Origin: Aquilaria yunnanensis
Lineage: Eukaryota; Streptophyta; Magnoliopsida; Malvales; Thymelaeaceae
Assembly (NCBI GenBank): GCA_039654915.1
Contig: CM077597.1
Span: 54,154,001 to 54,218,000, forward strand
Direction: 5' to 3'
Length of the DNA: 64,000 nucleotides
Shown in pieces: positions 1 through 13,440 of this stretch (its first letter is position 1; each line of letters starts with the position of its first letter). Under the pieces are notes generated by a model. That model was given only the letters and a program-made list of their open reading frames with translations, was not told where the DNA came from and searched no databases. The translations under genes were made by a program, and so were the position numbers.

Positions 1-1209
1 CACACTTCCACCACGTCCCGGCAGATGCGTTTCTCTTGCACTCGCAGTGCTAGCTTGCGTCTTCCAAGGAATTGCAAGAGAAGAGTGCGGCTGTTCTTTT
101 GGGAGGCTAGGGCAAGGAGACCTACGAATTTCTCACTTAAAAGTTGTATTTATAGTGAGACTCAACTTCCAGGCCTAATGGGTTTCAAAGCCCCAATCCA
201 ATTAGGATTTAATTTTGGGCTTAATAATGGCTCAACTCCTTGGCCCATTATTAATACGAAATTAAAGTGAAACCATAACCCAAATAATTAGCCCATGCAC
301 TCTAATGATCCAAATAGCTCTATGTGTGCGACCCAATAGGCTCTTGCCATGTTGGCAATGATCATAAATCACATTTATGATCATAAGCAATGAGCGGTGT
401 CTAGCAACACATCATTGCTACCCAAGTGACAAGATTGTCGGTGAATCGACTAAACCTTTATGATCATCACCGATATATGCCATTGTCCCTTTGTCCAAGA
501 TATCAAGACTAAGCACGAGACATGGAATGTGTCACTCTCGTATAGCCCAATCTTTGGTTTCTTGAATACCGAGTAGACTAACTTAAACTGATGACATTGA
601 TATCATATATCAACTCATCGGAGCATGGCCATGCATTTTCAAAGTCTCACTCTATCAAGGGGCCCAAAGATATCACTCCCGTTACATAGGAGGGACAAAT
701 CCCATCTTGATCATACAAATCCCTCCGCATGATATGTGACATACCCAATGACCTCCTTCAAGTTCACTCAGTTACGAGCAACAAAGGAAAGTATCAAAGT
801 ATGTGACTCACATGTAGGGAACCTTGCTGATCTTAGGTCGAAGGACTACATATACCATGATCACTATGAGAATCACTTATGACACTCATATAACGATCCA
901 TGAAGTGTTCTCATGGTGGGTCGGTCCAGTACACAAGTTCTCCAACTTGTACCCATATGTAGACTACATATCTCATATTAGTCTCCACATATGCTAGTCA
1001 TTATGTATTATTGCAACCCACTCCACAATAATACTAGACTAGGGACGTTTAAGAATATCATTATTCTAGGGTTACAATTATGTTTATTACGTTACGCAGA
1101 AACAAAACAACAAACAAAATTGCTGGATTAATGCCTCAATAAAATATCATGACTCAATGTGCAAAAATACAATCATCTCATGATTGACTTTTTGGGCACA
1201 ATACTAACA
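1..1209 (-). mobile_element. LTR, family A copy 1 (cut by window edge)
   Basis: This is the reverse complement of the LTRs at 11000-12416 and 15011-16426. Its inner end, TGTTAGTATTGTGCCC on the minus strand, begins at 1209. About 200 bp of the other end lie outside the window. All three copies contain a TATAAATA box, a hairpin with arms ATGATCATAAAT, and a purine-rich start. The base after the end is 1210 (TAAAG), a possible target duplication whose partner is not visible. It may be a solo LTR like the other two, but a full element beyond the window cannot be excluded. Confidence 0.85.
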
Positions 1210-2435
1210 TAAAGCACTATGGTAAGCTAGCTAGTTTGCTTTTGGAAAGAATATGGTTTTTTTCTCAAGTTGGGCCAAGCTTGATAATTACCCAGTGCTT
1301 TATGACAAATAAACATTAATTCAAGTGATCACAAGAAGAAACTGCCAAAGAATCATGCTTGCTATGTTATGGAAACCTAGTGTTGTTGTGTTTGTGTCTG
1401 TATGCTTCTCTGATTCCATGCATGTGCTAACCCCTTTATCATTTATATATGTATTATGTATTATGCTATACTTGTTGTTTTGGTTTCTTTTATGTCTTTG
1501 GATGCAGGTTACCAAAGAAGTTTGAAGGTTTATGTGTATCAATGTTTTAAACATTGAATAAGGCACTAGGTGCTGTTTGGGTTCTTCACCGAGTACCTAT
1601 GTAATCATGCCCTTTTTTCCCATTTCAAGTAAAGAAGTGGAGGACTAAGGGGCTCAAGAACGTCTTCATGGGGTCTATATACAAGGAGGTAAAACTCTCA
1701 GTTATGGCTTCGTAGAAAGGAAGCTTAAAGAGGTTCACTAATGTAGACTAATGATTGTGTTTCTATGTTAGGTAGGCCCTGATGGCTATGGTGGGTATTG
1801 CTGTTGCTGGAACAATCCTGGTATGGACTAGAACCAAGAGGGTCATGAATAACTTGTGGCCTAAATATCAAGTCAAAGTGAAAGTAGAAATCTTAGTAGG
1901 TCTAGAGACTGTATGAATAGAAAAGAGTGTACCATGCATAACATCTTTTGAAACGTAAAACTTTGGTGTTTTAGGCCATGTAGTCCTTCTTGAAATTTTG
2001 GCTTGTATATAGTTGTATATGTAAAACAAGAGGATGAGGCTAGAATAAATGTGTGCTTATACATATTTTTGGGCCTAGGTAGGCCATAGGGCACTAAGGA
2101 AAAGAAATATGCGTGGTATGAATCCTATGAAGTATGCATGTATGTATGAGCATGGTTAACTCTGATGAAACCCTAAAACATGTAAAAACCTACTATTACA
2201 TGCATACTTAGCCCCTAAGCAATCTTAAGTAAACCCATTTGTTGGTAAGATTAAGTAAATTCTACTAAAACTTCAAAAGCTTGAGATTCCCAATAAGGTA
2301 AACTTTAAGTTCGGGTTAAGAATCCTAAGAGTCAGAGTCCAAATCACCATTTGCAATCAACTAAGTAACTAAAATCCACCAATTACTAAAAATCTAAGGA
2401 AAAGATTAGGGTAGGGGTGAGTTGGGCCCTGAAAT
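1210..2435 (+). mobile_element. Gypsy-type LTR-like repeat, family B copy 1
   Basis: Matches, in reverse complement, the sequence at 10396-10999 continued at 12422-13440. Shared landmarks include CTTTGGATGCAGGTTA near 1497, CATGCCC...CCCATTTCAAGTAA near 1607-1632 and GGAATCTCAAGCTTTTGAAG (reverse strand, near 2270). The phrase 'CCC-ATTTCAGGT' is typical of the transcribed part of plant Ty3/gypsy LTRs. The far end is near GGTGAGTTGGGCCCTGA at about 2418-2435. The family A LTR abuts its start at 1210, so family A was inserted into it. Assignment to gypsy is by LTR style only, as no polymerase is attached. Confidence 0.6.
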
Positions 2436-3415
2436 TAACCCCACAACGGTGATGCCACTGAAATCTTCATCCAGACGTTGGTGCCGCCACTCAAAACCCA
2501 AAAAGCCTACAACTAGACTATAGAGATGTCAGAGCGTTGAAAGGGTTTATAGAGAGAGGGGGGCCAATGAAATGAGGTGGTACCGAAAAATTCTGTGTTT
2601 ATTTATTTTCTGAAAAAAAAAATTACACAGCTTCGTCCCTCTTCTTTTCTCGCTTGCTGACTATGACCCTAATTTCCTAAGCACATTTCATTGTCACCCT
2701 AAACTTTAACTCTTACATTTTTAGCTCTCACAGTTTAACAAACTCATGTACAACAAAAAGGCCAATGTCCTAGAATTTTTAAGAAATTATGTGGGGTAGA
2801 ACAAGGACCCAGTGCCCTAAATTTATAACCACTGGTAAGCTATTAGGGAACTATAATCCCACTTAGGTTACAATTGGCTAGCTATTACTTGTAAAGTAAT
2901 TTAAATCATTACATGCAACGAGTTACTTAGCCTACCCAATAAAAAAAAAATGCATGCATCATCCTGGCTATGCAATAACAAGTAAATAAAATTATAAAGA
3001 AAATCGTGGTGTGCCAGTTAATAAAACATAAGTTAAAACAAGCCATGACATGAAAATCATAGTTGATTTAACTTCAAACGATAACTATGTGCATACATCT
3101 TAACCTTATATGCACCCAAATGTAACCCTAGTGTTATACACACTAATGAACACCAGTAGAAGCAACACTTAGAATGAAAAATATCATACATACAATAGTG
3201 ACAACAATATCTACTAAGATCCACCCTTAGCTTTCCACCCGAGCAACCTAGCCTCAAGTGACAAGCCTTACTTTCCTTGTGCATACGTAGCTTTGAAAGC
3301 TGAAAAAACAACACCTTGGTCTGTACTAATTTACATTATAAGAACTCATTATCCAAAAGGTTCATACTTAGAGAGTACCTTAAAAAAAATAAAACTTAGC
3401 ACTAAGAGCCACCTC
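2436..3415. other. No gene seen; AT-rich repeat-derived DNA
   Basis: Short open frames here have no recognisable domain. The stretch contains a short A-run near 2615-2625 and another near 2940-2950. It probably is the internal or flanking part of the repeat to its left, but no primer-binding site or coding homology could be made out. Confidence 0.4.
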
Positions 3416-5435
3416 TCACCAACTGTTAGGCCCGACTAACCTTTTAAATACCTGCACAACACTTAAGGGGTGGGTACTCAAAAGTACTCAATAAGGGATT
3501 TGGCACTTGCAAGGAAAACATATGCAAGCATGCAAAGCAATATATATACAAACAAACCAAGCACCCAAACAACACAACAAACAATTAGCACAAACAACTA
3601 ATAAACAACAATAATAATGCAATGTAATGTATGGATGGATGAGTGAATGCGCATGTTTATACACTTAGGACTTCTTTACACCCGAAGGTGTTCTTAACTA
3701 TCATGAGCTCATACAACTAGGGTACTTAGATACTGGCCCTCATATCCGATACTAGCAGTTGATTAAACCCCATGAATTCCTCTTTGTGGGCACCTTAAGT
3801 AAGCCATCACTTACTTGACCTTGCCTGCCTTTTATGGGCTATTTAAAGTAAGTTATCTCTTACTCAACTCTTACCCATAACCTCCCTTTACTTATTGGGC
3901 TAGGTAATTGAACTTAGTGGCCAAACTCTGCCAAGTTCCCCTAAACTCAACTTAGGCAACTTAGTGGATTTGCTTACCGAGCCACATCAACATGGTCAAG
4001 ACCTCTTGGGTACCATTTGATCCCCGAAGGTATTTGACCTCTACCCTTGGGTGATCAAGGGTCCCAGACCCTTCTCATGTCCCTCTCCAACGTCAGAGGT
4101 TCATGACCTCACTCCTAGGCCATTGGAGGGCTCATACAATACTTGGTCCCTCCTTAGTACCCTACTTATGATTTAAGATATCTAACTTATACACTTTTCC
4201 TTAGCTTTCTTAACAACCCACTTATTACCTACTTATTAATGAATAAATAAATCTTAGGAGCACTTTTGAGCCATGTTAGGATATCACCTAACCCTTAGGA
4301 ATTGATTTGGGACACTCAGAAACAAGGTTGGCACAATTCAGGCATAATCCTATAGCATTGTAAGTTATGGTGCAACAACATCATGATTTTATAGAAGTTG
4401 CTGAATATGATGCAATAGCACCAACCTAGTTTGTGCAACTACATTGTACATCTAGGAAGCCTATTCTTCCTCTTGAGCTTGATGTGATCACATCAAAAAA
4501 AATTAGTGTGACCGCATTAACTCCTGGAGTTGTATTTCTTTGCCCCTTTCTTGGCCAATCTTGCTCCAAATCTTACCCAAATCAGTTCCAATCACTTTTG
4601 GCTTCATTTCAACTCACTCCTAGGCATTCTAACCCTAATTATGCATCATTTAATCATACCATAACATAAATCCCTTACCTCAAATGAAGAGTTTCTCAAA
4701 TCAAGCAACTATTCACCTTAAGCTCAACCTAGCTCCAATGCCTTCCAATTCTGATTTCTTTGCAAATTAGGCACCACAATCACTTTGTCAAGACCATTTC
4801 TAACTCATTGATACCATTAGAACCAACCCATAGCTTAACAAGTGGCTTACCTCATGAATTTAAATTGAAACCACAAAGAACAAGCTAGAAATCTTCCAAT
4901 GCACCAAAATAGCTCAAATTCTTGCTTGGGGCTTGTTGAGATAGCATTAGGGGCTTCATTTTCATGAAAATATTATACCAAAGTGAATATTTAAGGTGGG
5001 ATGGTGTGGTGGAGGAAAGGGATGTGGGTTTGGCTCAAGGAAGAAGAAGATGAATAATATCTTCATTCCTCCCAAAATATCTCCAACAACCCAACCTCCA
5101 TTTACCCTTAGTCTTGCTTAGCTCCTTAATTAGCTTAACTAAGGTCCTCACTTAAGGTCTAATAAACTCTATTTAGCCTCCAATGAGAGAGCACTAATCT
5201 CTCCACCTAGCCCTTAAGCTAATCACACACTTAAAGAAATCAAAACACTTAATCCCTCAACTTTGCAACTTGGTGCATTTAAGCCCTTCCTCATCACTTA
5301 TTGGTTCTAATGAGTCACAACACTTATGGTCTTGACAATTTTAGTCATTTTCACTTACATGACAATAACATTACTAAAATTACCGCCACGCTATCAACTT
5401 AGATCAAAATTACTATTTTGCTCTTACAACCCTTA
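3416..5435 (-). repeat. Degenerate gypsy-type LTR-like repeat
   Basis: The composition and order of landmarks resemble the large LTR at 50541-53164. CTCAATAAGGGATT near 3488 answers CTCAGTAAGGGATT near 51129. ACTATTTTGCTCTTACAACCCTTAGGTGCC near 5410-5440 answers ACCATTTTGCCCTCAGTGATACTTAGGTGC near 53092-53121. The two are clearly diverged, and the boundaries are approximate. No target duplication was found. Confidence 0.35.
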
Positions 5436-7799
5436 GGTGCCGATTAACACTTATGAACCCTTATGGAGCTTACTTTAGTTGCTTGACTTGTTTAATAAAA
5501 TTCTCACTTCAAAAAATTAACATGGGATTTACTTACCTTGGCATCCAAGGTATGGGAAAAATAATTGAAGGGCCTTTACATTATGGAATATTACATAAAC
5601 TACATTTTCAAAATACTATAATTTTTACCTCAAACGCCAAATTTTGGGTTACAAAAAAAAAAGAAAAACTATGAATAACTTAAAATAGAATTATATGCAC
5701 TTTTCCTTTCCATAGCACACCATACATCCAGTTTTCAAACACACCCAACTTTTTCTTATTATTTTTTCCAAGGAACTAACTTGTTACATTTATAGCTATT
5801 ACTTATTATTATTAACAAATGCTGAACAGTACAATAAATAAATTTTAAAAAAGTATATAAATAGGGAAATCAAAGAATAAGTAGCTATGGTTATGATATT
5901 TTTGTTATTTTCATCTGAAAAATTTCCACCTCAATTGCCTTTTTTTCTAATATTATATTGACATACTATATAATTACTTTAATATAATACTTTTATTAAT
6001 ATGATTGAAAATTCTAAAAAATTTGTTCAAATTTGTTTTCTATCTCCCACTTACCATGCAGTACGTCTCTCACTTTGTAGATACACTTCCTCATCATGTT
6101 GCGCCTACCCATTGATATTATTGCCCTCATTCTCTCAAAAGTCTTATTCCATAGCCTTAAAGATTTTAGGAATCTAGCATCTATGCACAGCTTTTTCCCA
6201 TTTGCCTTCACTGTCCCAACTATTTTCACTTCTTTCAATGTTTCACCTCTTATATAGGATTGGTATCCTAATTGAGCTTCGCCTCAGTTCAAAAAGTTGA
6301 AGGACTCCGGCCATTAGATTGTTATCTTCATTCATGGAATTCTTTTCTATTTTAAGTATGGTGCATTTGATGAAGGATTATCCTTCATATATTTATCTTC
6401 TGTCCATGGGATACCCATTGCAATGTACCTATATGCTATTCTTCAAAGTGTTCATGGCCCTTTCTATATGAAACAAGGCATTGAATACATCAATACACTT
6501 AAAGAAGATAAGGCACACATTGGGGCAAGCGTATTGTTGACCTTCACCATGAAGCTGATTTTGTGATTGCGACTATTATTGAGAGATGGCTTGGCCAAAA
6601 GTGTTACTTATTCATCGAACCTGCCAATCCACAGCACCAGCATCATCATTGTGGAATGTGCATTTATTGTATCCTTCTCGCTCCTTGTATCAATAGGTGG
6701 ATTGAGGCTTACTATGAGATTGATAATCCTAGGTTGTGTGAAGAATGTGCAGTCGATGGCGAGTATAGGTCTCTCCTTTAAATGCTTAGTAGGTTTGAAT
6801 CGACTTCTCCCTTTACTTTCTAGGATTTACAAGTTAGGGCTCTGGTACTTAGGATTTACTATTACATGTTCCCATGTAAATATGTTCCCTATTTAGTATA
6901 TTCTATTCATCAACACTTGGTCTAAATTTCATTTATTGGTTGATACCACTGCTGTTCCCTAATTATTGTTCTTGTGTGAATGTGTTTTGCATTACTCCTC
7001 CCTAAGTGTGTTTTATAGTATTTATATGCTTTTATTGTATTTATCTTTCTCCCTATTCACTTTATTCAATGACTTTATTTTTTATTTCGTGCTACTCTAT
7101 GTACATTTGGTAAATTGAGCATGATATACGATTAGGTTTAGGGATTATATTAATATTGTTACACTGCCTTACATTTGTAAGGATATGGATTCTCGTGCAC
7201 CACATTAAGCTGCGATGTGCTCATCGACAAGGCCACCAATTTGTTCCAATTATAGGTAATTGTAATTCTAACACATCGGCTATTGAACCTTGCTATTCTA
7301 CTTCTCACTTAGGTGTTGTTCGAGTCAATTCCTTGTTTCAAACCCCATTTTCTTTTATTGTTTCAACTCATTCACCGTGTAATATTTTGTCATCTCATCC
7401 TCCTCTTACTAATATATCAAATCAACTCCCCTCTAATGATGAGTTTACAAATTCTTGACCACCAATAAAACAAGATGCCACTCCTATGGCTTTTTTAATA
7501 TCTCATTCCTTACCATCAGTGCATATTCATTGAAGTTTTGAATTGGGTGAGAGTTCATCTGCTGCTACAAAATGTTCACACATGCACCAGATTATCTCTT
7601 GCTTCTGAATCTACCCCTACTACACCATTCAATGATTTCCCAACTGATATTCCATATACAGTTATATGATATTTACAATACTTCCATTATACTTCACTGA
7701 ACTCCTTCTTGTACACATGCATAAATTTTCTTACCGAGCATTACTTCAATGTGAAAGCCCTAGATGTTGATGAAGTTCGGCAATCTGGTATTCATGCCC
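5436..7799. other. No supported gene; possible Helitron 5' flank
   Basis: Open frames at 6563-6896 and 7156-7458 are short, overlap in other frames and match no family I recognise. The stretch lies upstream of the Helitron replicase remnant and may include its 5' part or captured host fragments, but no 5'-TC end with a hairpin-CTRR 3' partner could be assigned. Confidence 0.3.
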
Positions 7800-10395
7800 G
7801 TCAGTTACAACAAGATGATCATCAATGTATGCCATATTCTCTTATCGCCTTACCTTGTTTGTGAGTAACATGTTATCCTCCTGATAATTTTATTATATGA
7901 TCCAGGGATAGACCATCTTATGAAGATCTTGGTCCCCCAAACTATATTTGTTCCCATTATGGGGCCATTATGTGGTGCCATGAAAGAAGTGACAAGTCAC
8001 ATAACAAGAGTAACCCTGAACTCTCTTTATGTTGCCGTAAGGGCAAGATCTTTATTTCTCATTCACTACCACCACCTCAATTCATTTGCCATTTGTTTGA
8101 CTATAATGGTGATGAGATACCGAAGTATTTCCGTAGACATATCCTAGAATTCAATTGTAGATTTTCTTTCACTTCAACTAGTGCATATGTGGATTCAGTA
8201 GACATGATGGAAAAGGTCCACCAACATTTAGATCTTTTAGAATGAATACCACTATATTGGATCTTTATATCCTAATACAGGAGATCATCGTCACTTCACT
8301 TAGCTTTGCATGTATGACACTGAGCATGAAACATACAATTAGAATATGAGTTTTAGTGATGGAAGTTACACTAAGAATGATCAACTCATTGTTGATAGAT
8401 TGATACGGATGTTTAATGAGACCAATGAGCTGGTCAAATTTTTTAGAATAGCTCAGGATCAAGTGAGTGATACCATATAGCCCCCAGTGTGCGTTCGACT
8501 TCTAAGTTCTAGGGGAGGCAATAAATGATATAATCTCCCTACTTCTAATGAGGTTGTTGGCCTGTTTGATGGCATTGATGAGGACAATAGTAACTATCGA
8601 GATATATTGGTTTATCCATGAAATTCAGAACCACATAGAATTGACTTCTTCCACCTAAAGCATGTGCTCTGCATTTCCCTCTATTCCTTGTGCATGGAGA
8701 AGATAGTTACCATCTCGAAACAGGTTATATGACAGAGGATGGCCAGCTATCTCTTGTAGGAACTGTAACTCTAAAGGAGTTTTATGCATTTTAAATGCAG
8801 CAATGACATAATGGTCATTATCTTATCCTTTTGGGGGCTTGATTATTCCATGAATATATTTTTTATGCTTATTGTGTAACATTTGAATCCCATTTTTTAT
8901 GGCTCAGAAGGAACGAAAATCAATTTTCATACTAAGATCTTGTGTGGGTTACAAAATGCAGTGAATCGAGGTGATACAGATGTTTCATTGTATGGTAGGA
9001 GAACCATTATACTGTTTTCCTTTGTCGAGGGTCCGAGGTATTTGATACAAAATTATCAAGACTTCATGTCTTTATGTCGAGTTATAGGGTACCCTAATTT
9101 ATTCATTACATATACCTATACCCTAAAATCGCTAGAAATTCAACATTTCCTTCAACTAATTTCTAGCCAACCCCTTAAAGATAGACCTGATATTATGGAT
9201 CATGTATTCATGATGAAGTTATACCATTTTATGCAAGATATCACCAAAGGGAGACACTTTGGCCGTACCATTGGAGATATTTGCACAGTTGAATTTCAGA
9301 AATGAGGCCTACCCCTTGCCCATATTGCTATTTTTCTTCATCCAGATGACTAGATCAACACTCCTGCTAAAATTGATTAGTTCATCTCTACAGAACTCCC
9401 TGATAAGGATAAATATGTGGGATATAAGCTAGTTTTTACCCATGTGCTTCATGGTCCATATGGGGCTGCCAACCCACGGTATCCATGCATGGTCAATAAT
9501 TCATGTTCAAAACACTACCTGTGTCATTTCCAAACTAAGACCATAATTAATTCCCCTTTTATCAAAGGAGGCATGATAATCATGCCATAATGATCAATAG
9601 AATACCATTAGATAATCATTCAATCATCCCTCATAATTGTGATCTGTGTGTTAAGAATGATTGTCATGTTAATGTGGAGGTCATAAACAGGGACATGTGT
9701 GTCAAGTATTTGTGTAAATATGTGTGTAAGGGTGCTGACATGTTAACTGTTATTCTGGAAGGCCATTGAACGGGTCAAGGTAGTACGAGTAAGTCAGCTC
9801 TGAATGAACATGATGAGATCAAGGTGTACATGGATTGTAGGTTTGTTTCAGCATCTGAGGCCATATGGTGTATTTTTTGCTTCTTTATCCATGAGCATCA
9901 TCTAGCTGTAGAGAGATTTTCTTTCCATTTACCCAATAAGCAGAATGTGATGTATGAAGAGGGTAAAGACCTTCGTGATATTATGCGGGCTTAGAGGAAA
10001 GTATGACCAAGTTTGAGGCCTGAATGCATTGTAATTCACATGACGAGCTAGCAGCTACATTAACACATGTTCAATTCCCTCAACGTTTTGTCTTCAATAG
10101 ACAAACAAAAATATGAATTCATTGTGTAGAAGACATAGTATCAAGAGATTATACTTTGCCTACCCAACTGTAGGGGAGAAATTTTACTTACGCATGCTTC
10201 TGAATGTTGTTAAGGGGACATAATCATATGAGGAAATTCACACAGTGAATGGGATTCTATACCCAACATATAGAGAAGCATGTTTTATACTAGGTCTTTT
10301 AGAGGGTGATGGAGAATGGAATCAGTGCTTATGTGAGGCAGCTAAGTGGGCATCTGGAAACTAGTTATGATAGTTATTTATGATCTTCTTTGTCA
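7800..10395 (+). pseudogene. Helitron Rep/helicase, N-terminal and Rep-region remnant
   Basis: Read across stops and shifts, the order of motifs is that of plant Helitron proteins. A CxHCGAIMW-like segment at ~7950 (read ICSHYGAIMWCHERSDKS) is followed by LCCRKGK and a 'FRRHILEFNCRFSFTSTSA' stretch. Next come 'YDTEHE' and 'NETNELVKFFRIAQDQ' near 8310-8460. Then the Helitron_like_N block at 8883-9305 contains GDTDVSLYGRRTI, GPRYLIQNYQDFM and GRTIGDICTVEFQK. The next frame continues RGLPLAHIAIFLHPDD (9303 on), HGPYGAANPRYPC and 'VERFSFHLPNKQ'. Multiple in-frame stops make it non-functional. It ends inside the 'LFMIFFV' stretch at ~10395, where foreign repeat DNA begins. The coding sequence resumes at ~18390. 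Confidence 0.85.
8883..9305 (+). pseudogene. Longest open piece of the Helitron_like_N domain
   Basis: A 140-residue open stretch within the Helitron remnant. It covers the block preceding the Rep HUH motif: tyrosine-rich 'PRYLIQNYQDFMSLCRVIGY' and then the 'DRPDIMDHVFMMKLYHFMQDI' segment. It stops at 9303-9305 just before RGLPLAHI, where a TGA replaces the expected continuation. The HUH-type histidines would follow downstream (AHIAIFLHP is visible). It is a shard of a longer protein, not an independent gene. Confidence 0.75.
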
Positions 10396-10999
10396 GGTCC
10401 CAATTCACCCCCACTCTAAACCTTTTTAGAGGTTTGAGATCAAACTGTTGTTTTTAGTCACTCAAATGATCCTTCCATGGTGAATTAGGCTCTGACTCCC
10501 ATGATTATTGACCCCAACTTTTATTTAATTAGGTGGGAATCTCAAGCTTTTGAAGATTTAATGGGTTTTACTTAATTCACCCAATTGACTGAGTTTCAAC
10601 CAGATGAATTCACTTAGGTGGTTTCATAAATGCATATGGGGTTTAAGGAGATTAGGTGACTCATGTGTGTGTTTTGTGTCCTTAATGCCTTTGCCAAGAC
10701 ATGCACACATTCATGCACATACAAACTAGATTAAGTAATTACAGACCACACATGCATTTTTCCTAGCTTGTTATACTTAGTGCCTCAAGGCTTTCCTAAG
10801 CCCAAAATACATACAAGGCACAAGCCAATGCTCTACTCCATATCCCTTTTGCCATTAGTTATCTACAAATATTTACAGCCTAAAATTGGGTAGATAGGGA
10901 CTACATGGCCCAAAATTACACACAACAAAAGTTTTATTTCTAGATGTCATGCATGGTATATGGCATAGGTCAAACTGTCTCTAAGCCCATTGTCACTTT
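10396..10999 (-). mobile_element. Gypsy-type LTR-like repeat, family B copy 2, part 1
   Basis: Begins directly where Helitron coding sequence stops, with GGTCCCAATTCACCCCC. It matches the reverse complement of 2100-2435, sharing GGAATCTCAAGCTTTTGAAG and flanks. It is broken at 10999/12422 by the family A solo LTR and continues beyond it, which shows the order Helitron, then family B, then family A. The 5 bases 10995-10999 (ACTTT) are the first half of the family A target duplication. Confidence 0.65.
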
Positions 11000-12416
11000 T
11001 GTTAGTGTTGTGCCCAAAAAGCCAATCATGAGATGATTGTATTTTTGCACATTTAGTCATGATATTTTATTGAGGCATTAATCCAGCAATTTTGTTTGTT
11101 GTTTTGTTTCTGCGTAATGTAATAAACATAATTGTAACCCTAGAATAATGATGTTCTTAAACGTCCCTAGTCTAGTATTATTGTGGAGCGGGTTGCAATA
11201 ATACATAATGACTAGCATATGTGGAGGCTAATATGAGATATGTAGTCTACATATGGGTACAAGTTGGAGAACTTGTGTATTGGACCGACCCACCATGAGA
11301 ACACTTCATGGATCGTTATATGAGTGTCATAAGTGATTCTCATAGTGATCATGGTATATGTAGTCCTTCGACCTAAGATCATCAAGGTTCCCTACATGTG
11401 AGTCACATACTTTGATACTTTGCTTTGTTGCTCGTAACTGAGTGAACTTGAAGGAGGTCATTGGGTATGTCACATATCATGCGGAGGGATTTGTATGATC
11501 AAGATGGGATTTGTCCCTCCTATGTAACGGGAGTGATATCTTTGGGCCCCTTGATAGAGTGAGACTTAGAAAATGCATGGCCATGCTCCGATGAGTTGAT
11601 ATATGATATCAATGTCGTCAGTTTAAGTTGGTCTACTCGGTAATCAAGAAACCAAAGATTGGGCTATACAAGAGTGACACATTCCATGTCTCGTGCTTAG
11701 TCTTGATATCTTGGACAAAGGGACAATGGCATATATCGGTGATGATCATAAAGGTTTAGTCGATTCACCGACAATCTTGTCACTTGGGTAGCAATGATGT
11801 GTTGCTAGACACCGCTCATTGCTTTTGATCATAAATGTGATTTATGATCATTGCCAACATGGCAAGAGCCTATTGGGTCGCACACATAGAGCTATTTGGA
11901 TCATTAGAGTGCATGGGCTAATTGTTTGGGTTATGGTTTCACTTTAATTTCGTATTAATAATGGGCCAAGGAGTTGAGCCATTATTAAGCTCGAAATTAA
12001 ATCCTAATTGGATTAGGGCTTTGAAACCCATTAGGCCTGGAAGTTGAGTCTCACTATAAATACAACTTTTAAGTGAGAAATTCGTAGGGTCTCCTTGCCT
12101 TAGCCTCGCAAAAGGACAGCCGCACTCTTCTCTTGCAATTCCTTGGAGGACGCAAGCTAGCACTGCGAGCGCAAGAGAAACGCATCTGCCGGGACGTGGT
12201 GGAAGCGTGGTGATCCCGAGAGGCTCGTGTGGATACCATAGAGAGCCTGAACACGTCAACTATTCAGGTTTTGTGATTCGACTCTACAGTTGAGTGAGAG
12301 ATCTCAACCGAAAATTAGGTATGAAATTTTCGAACACCCGGTTTACCCCGTTTCACTTGGATCCTGGAGGGTTTCGGTTAAATTCCGCTGCGCTGTTTGG
12401 CTCCCGAAACCCAACA
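11000..12416 (+). mobile_element. Solo LTR, family A copy 2
   Basis: Starts TGTTAGTGTTGTGCCC and ends CCCGAAACCCAACA (TG...CA). It is 1,417 bp and flanked by a perfect 5-bp target duplication ACTTT at 10995-10999 and 12417-12421. The sequence directly after 12416 is not a primer-binding site but the continuation of family B. It is therefore a solo LTR left by recombination between two LTRs. It contains a TATAAATA box near 12056 and a hairpin with ATGATCATAAAT-type arms near 11828. Reading frames seen on its minus strand recur in the other copies but have no domain and are chance frames. Confidence 0.93.
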
Positions 12417-12421
12417 ACTTT

Positions 12422-13440
12422 GACCTCCACTTTCACTTGGCACTTAGGCCATAGTTGCCTTATTACTCTTTTAGCTCAACCCATACCAGGATGGATCCAA
12501 ACACAGCAAGTCCCACAGTAGCCATTAGGCCCTACAAACTAGCACACATAACACAACCATTAGTTCAATCTTATGAACTTTTCCATGCTTCCTTCTTCAT
12601 AAGTAATAAATCCAGAACATACCTCTTTGTACATAGACCTCTCTAGGAGGTTCCTTAGCCCTTCACTCTTGCACTTTTTTACCTGAAATGGGCAAAAGAG
12701 GGCATGAGTACATAGGAACTCAATAAGAACCCAAATTCAGCACCTAGTGCCATCACAATGTTTATAACATTGCCATACATATAAACCTCCAATTTTGCTT
12801 AATAACCTACATCCAAAGACAAAGAAGACACCAAAATCAGTATACACAAGATAATACAAATGCTTATATATACAAATCAAGGGTTAGCACACGCATACAA
12901 TCAGAGAAGCACACAAACACACACACCACATACACACAGTTTCCTTAACATAGCAAGCATGATTTTCTTTCAATTTCTTCATATGACCATTTTGATTAGA
13001 TTCAATTAACATAGAGCTCCAGCTGATTGATCAAGTTGAACCAAACTTGAACAAAAACCCTATGCTTGCTGAAAGCAAACTAACTAGCTTACCATAGTGC
13101 TTAAAGCACACATAGCCCATTACATAGCCTCTAGGTTCCTTTGGCTATAGCCATCCCCTAGGGAAGCTCTTTCCTATTCAAAAAGAAAGAGACAAAGCTT
13201 CATATGGGTCCTTACCTAGGTCTAAAATGGCAACAAGGAAGCTTGATCACATAACATGTACCATAGGCGCCACCATGAACTAGCTTTGAATCACCATGTC
13301 TCGACTTGGCTTCTTTTTGTTCTTCTTTGCTTTCTTTCTTTTTGGTGGCTCTAGCATGCTTTTCTAGAGGTTTGACTAGGTTGTAGAGGATGAGATGGTA
13401 CTAGGAAGCAAGAAAGCATCAACCCACTAAGAGCACCTCC
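12422..13440 (-). mobile_element. Gypsy-type LTR-like repeat, family B copy 2, part 2
   Basis: Continuation of 10396-10999 after the solo LTR. It is reverse complementary to about 1210-1830: CCATACCAGGAT near 12480, TACCTGAAATGGGCAAAAGAGG near 12680, TAGCTTACCATAGTGCTTAAAGC near 13085. On the minus strand this gives the gypsy-LTR phrase CCCATTTCAGGTAA. A CA-rich run (ACACAAACACACACACC) lies at about 12912-12930. The distal boundary is uncertain. Confidence 0.6.

Noticed and set aside
6563..6896. Overlapping 72- and 109-codon frames with several cysteines and histidines
   Set aside because: The Cys/His spacing does not fit a known zinc site, and the neighbouring Helitron remains suggest flanking decay.
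11939..12259. Minus-strand frame of 106 codons, seen again in the other family A LTR copies
   Set aside because: It recurs only because the LTR is repeated. It crosses the TATA box, differs in length between copies and has no domain.
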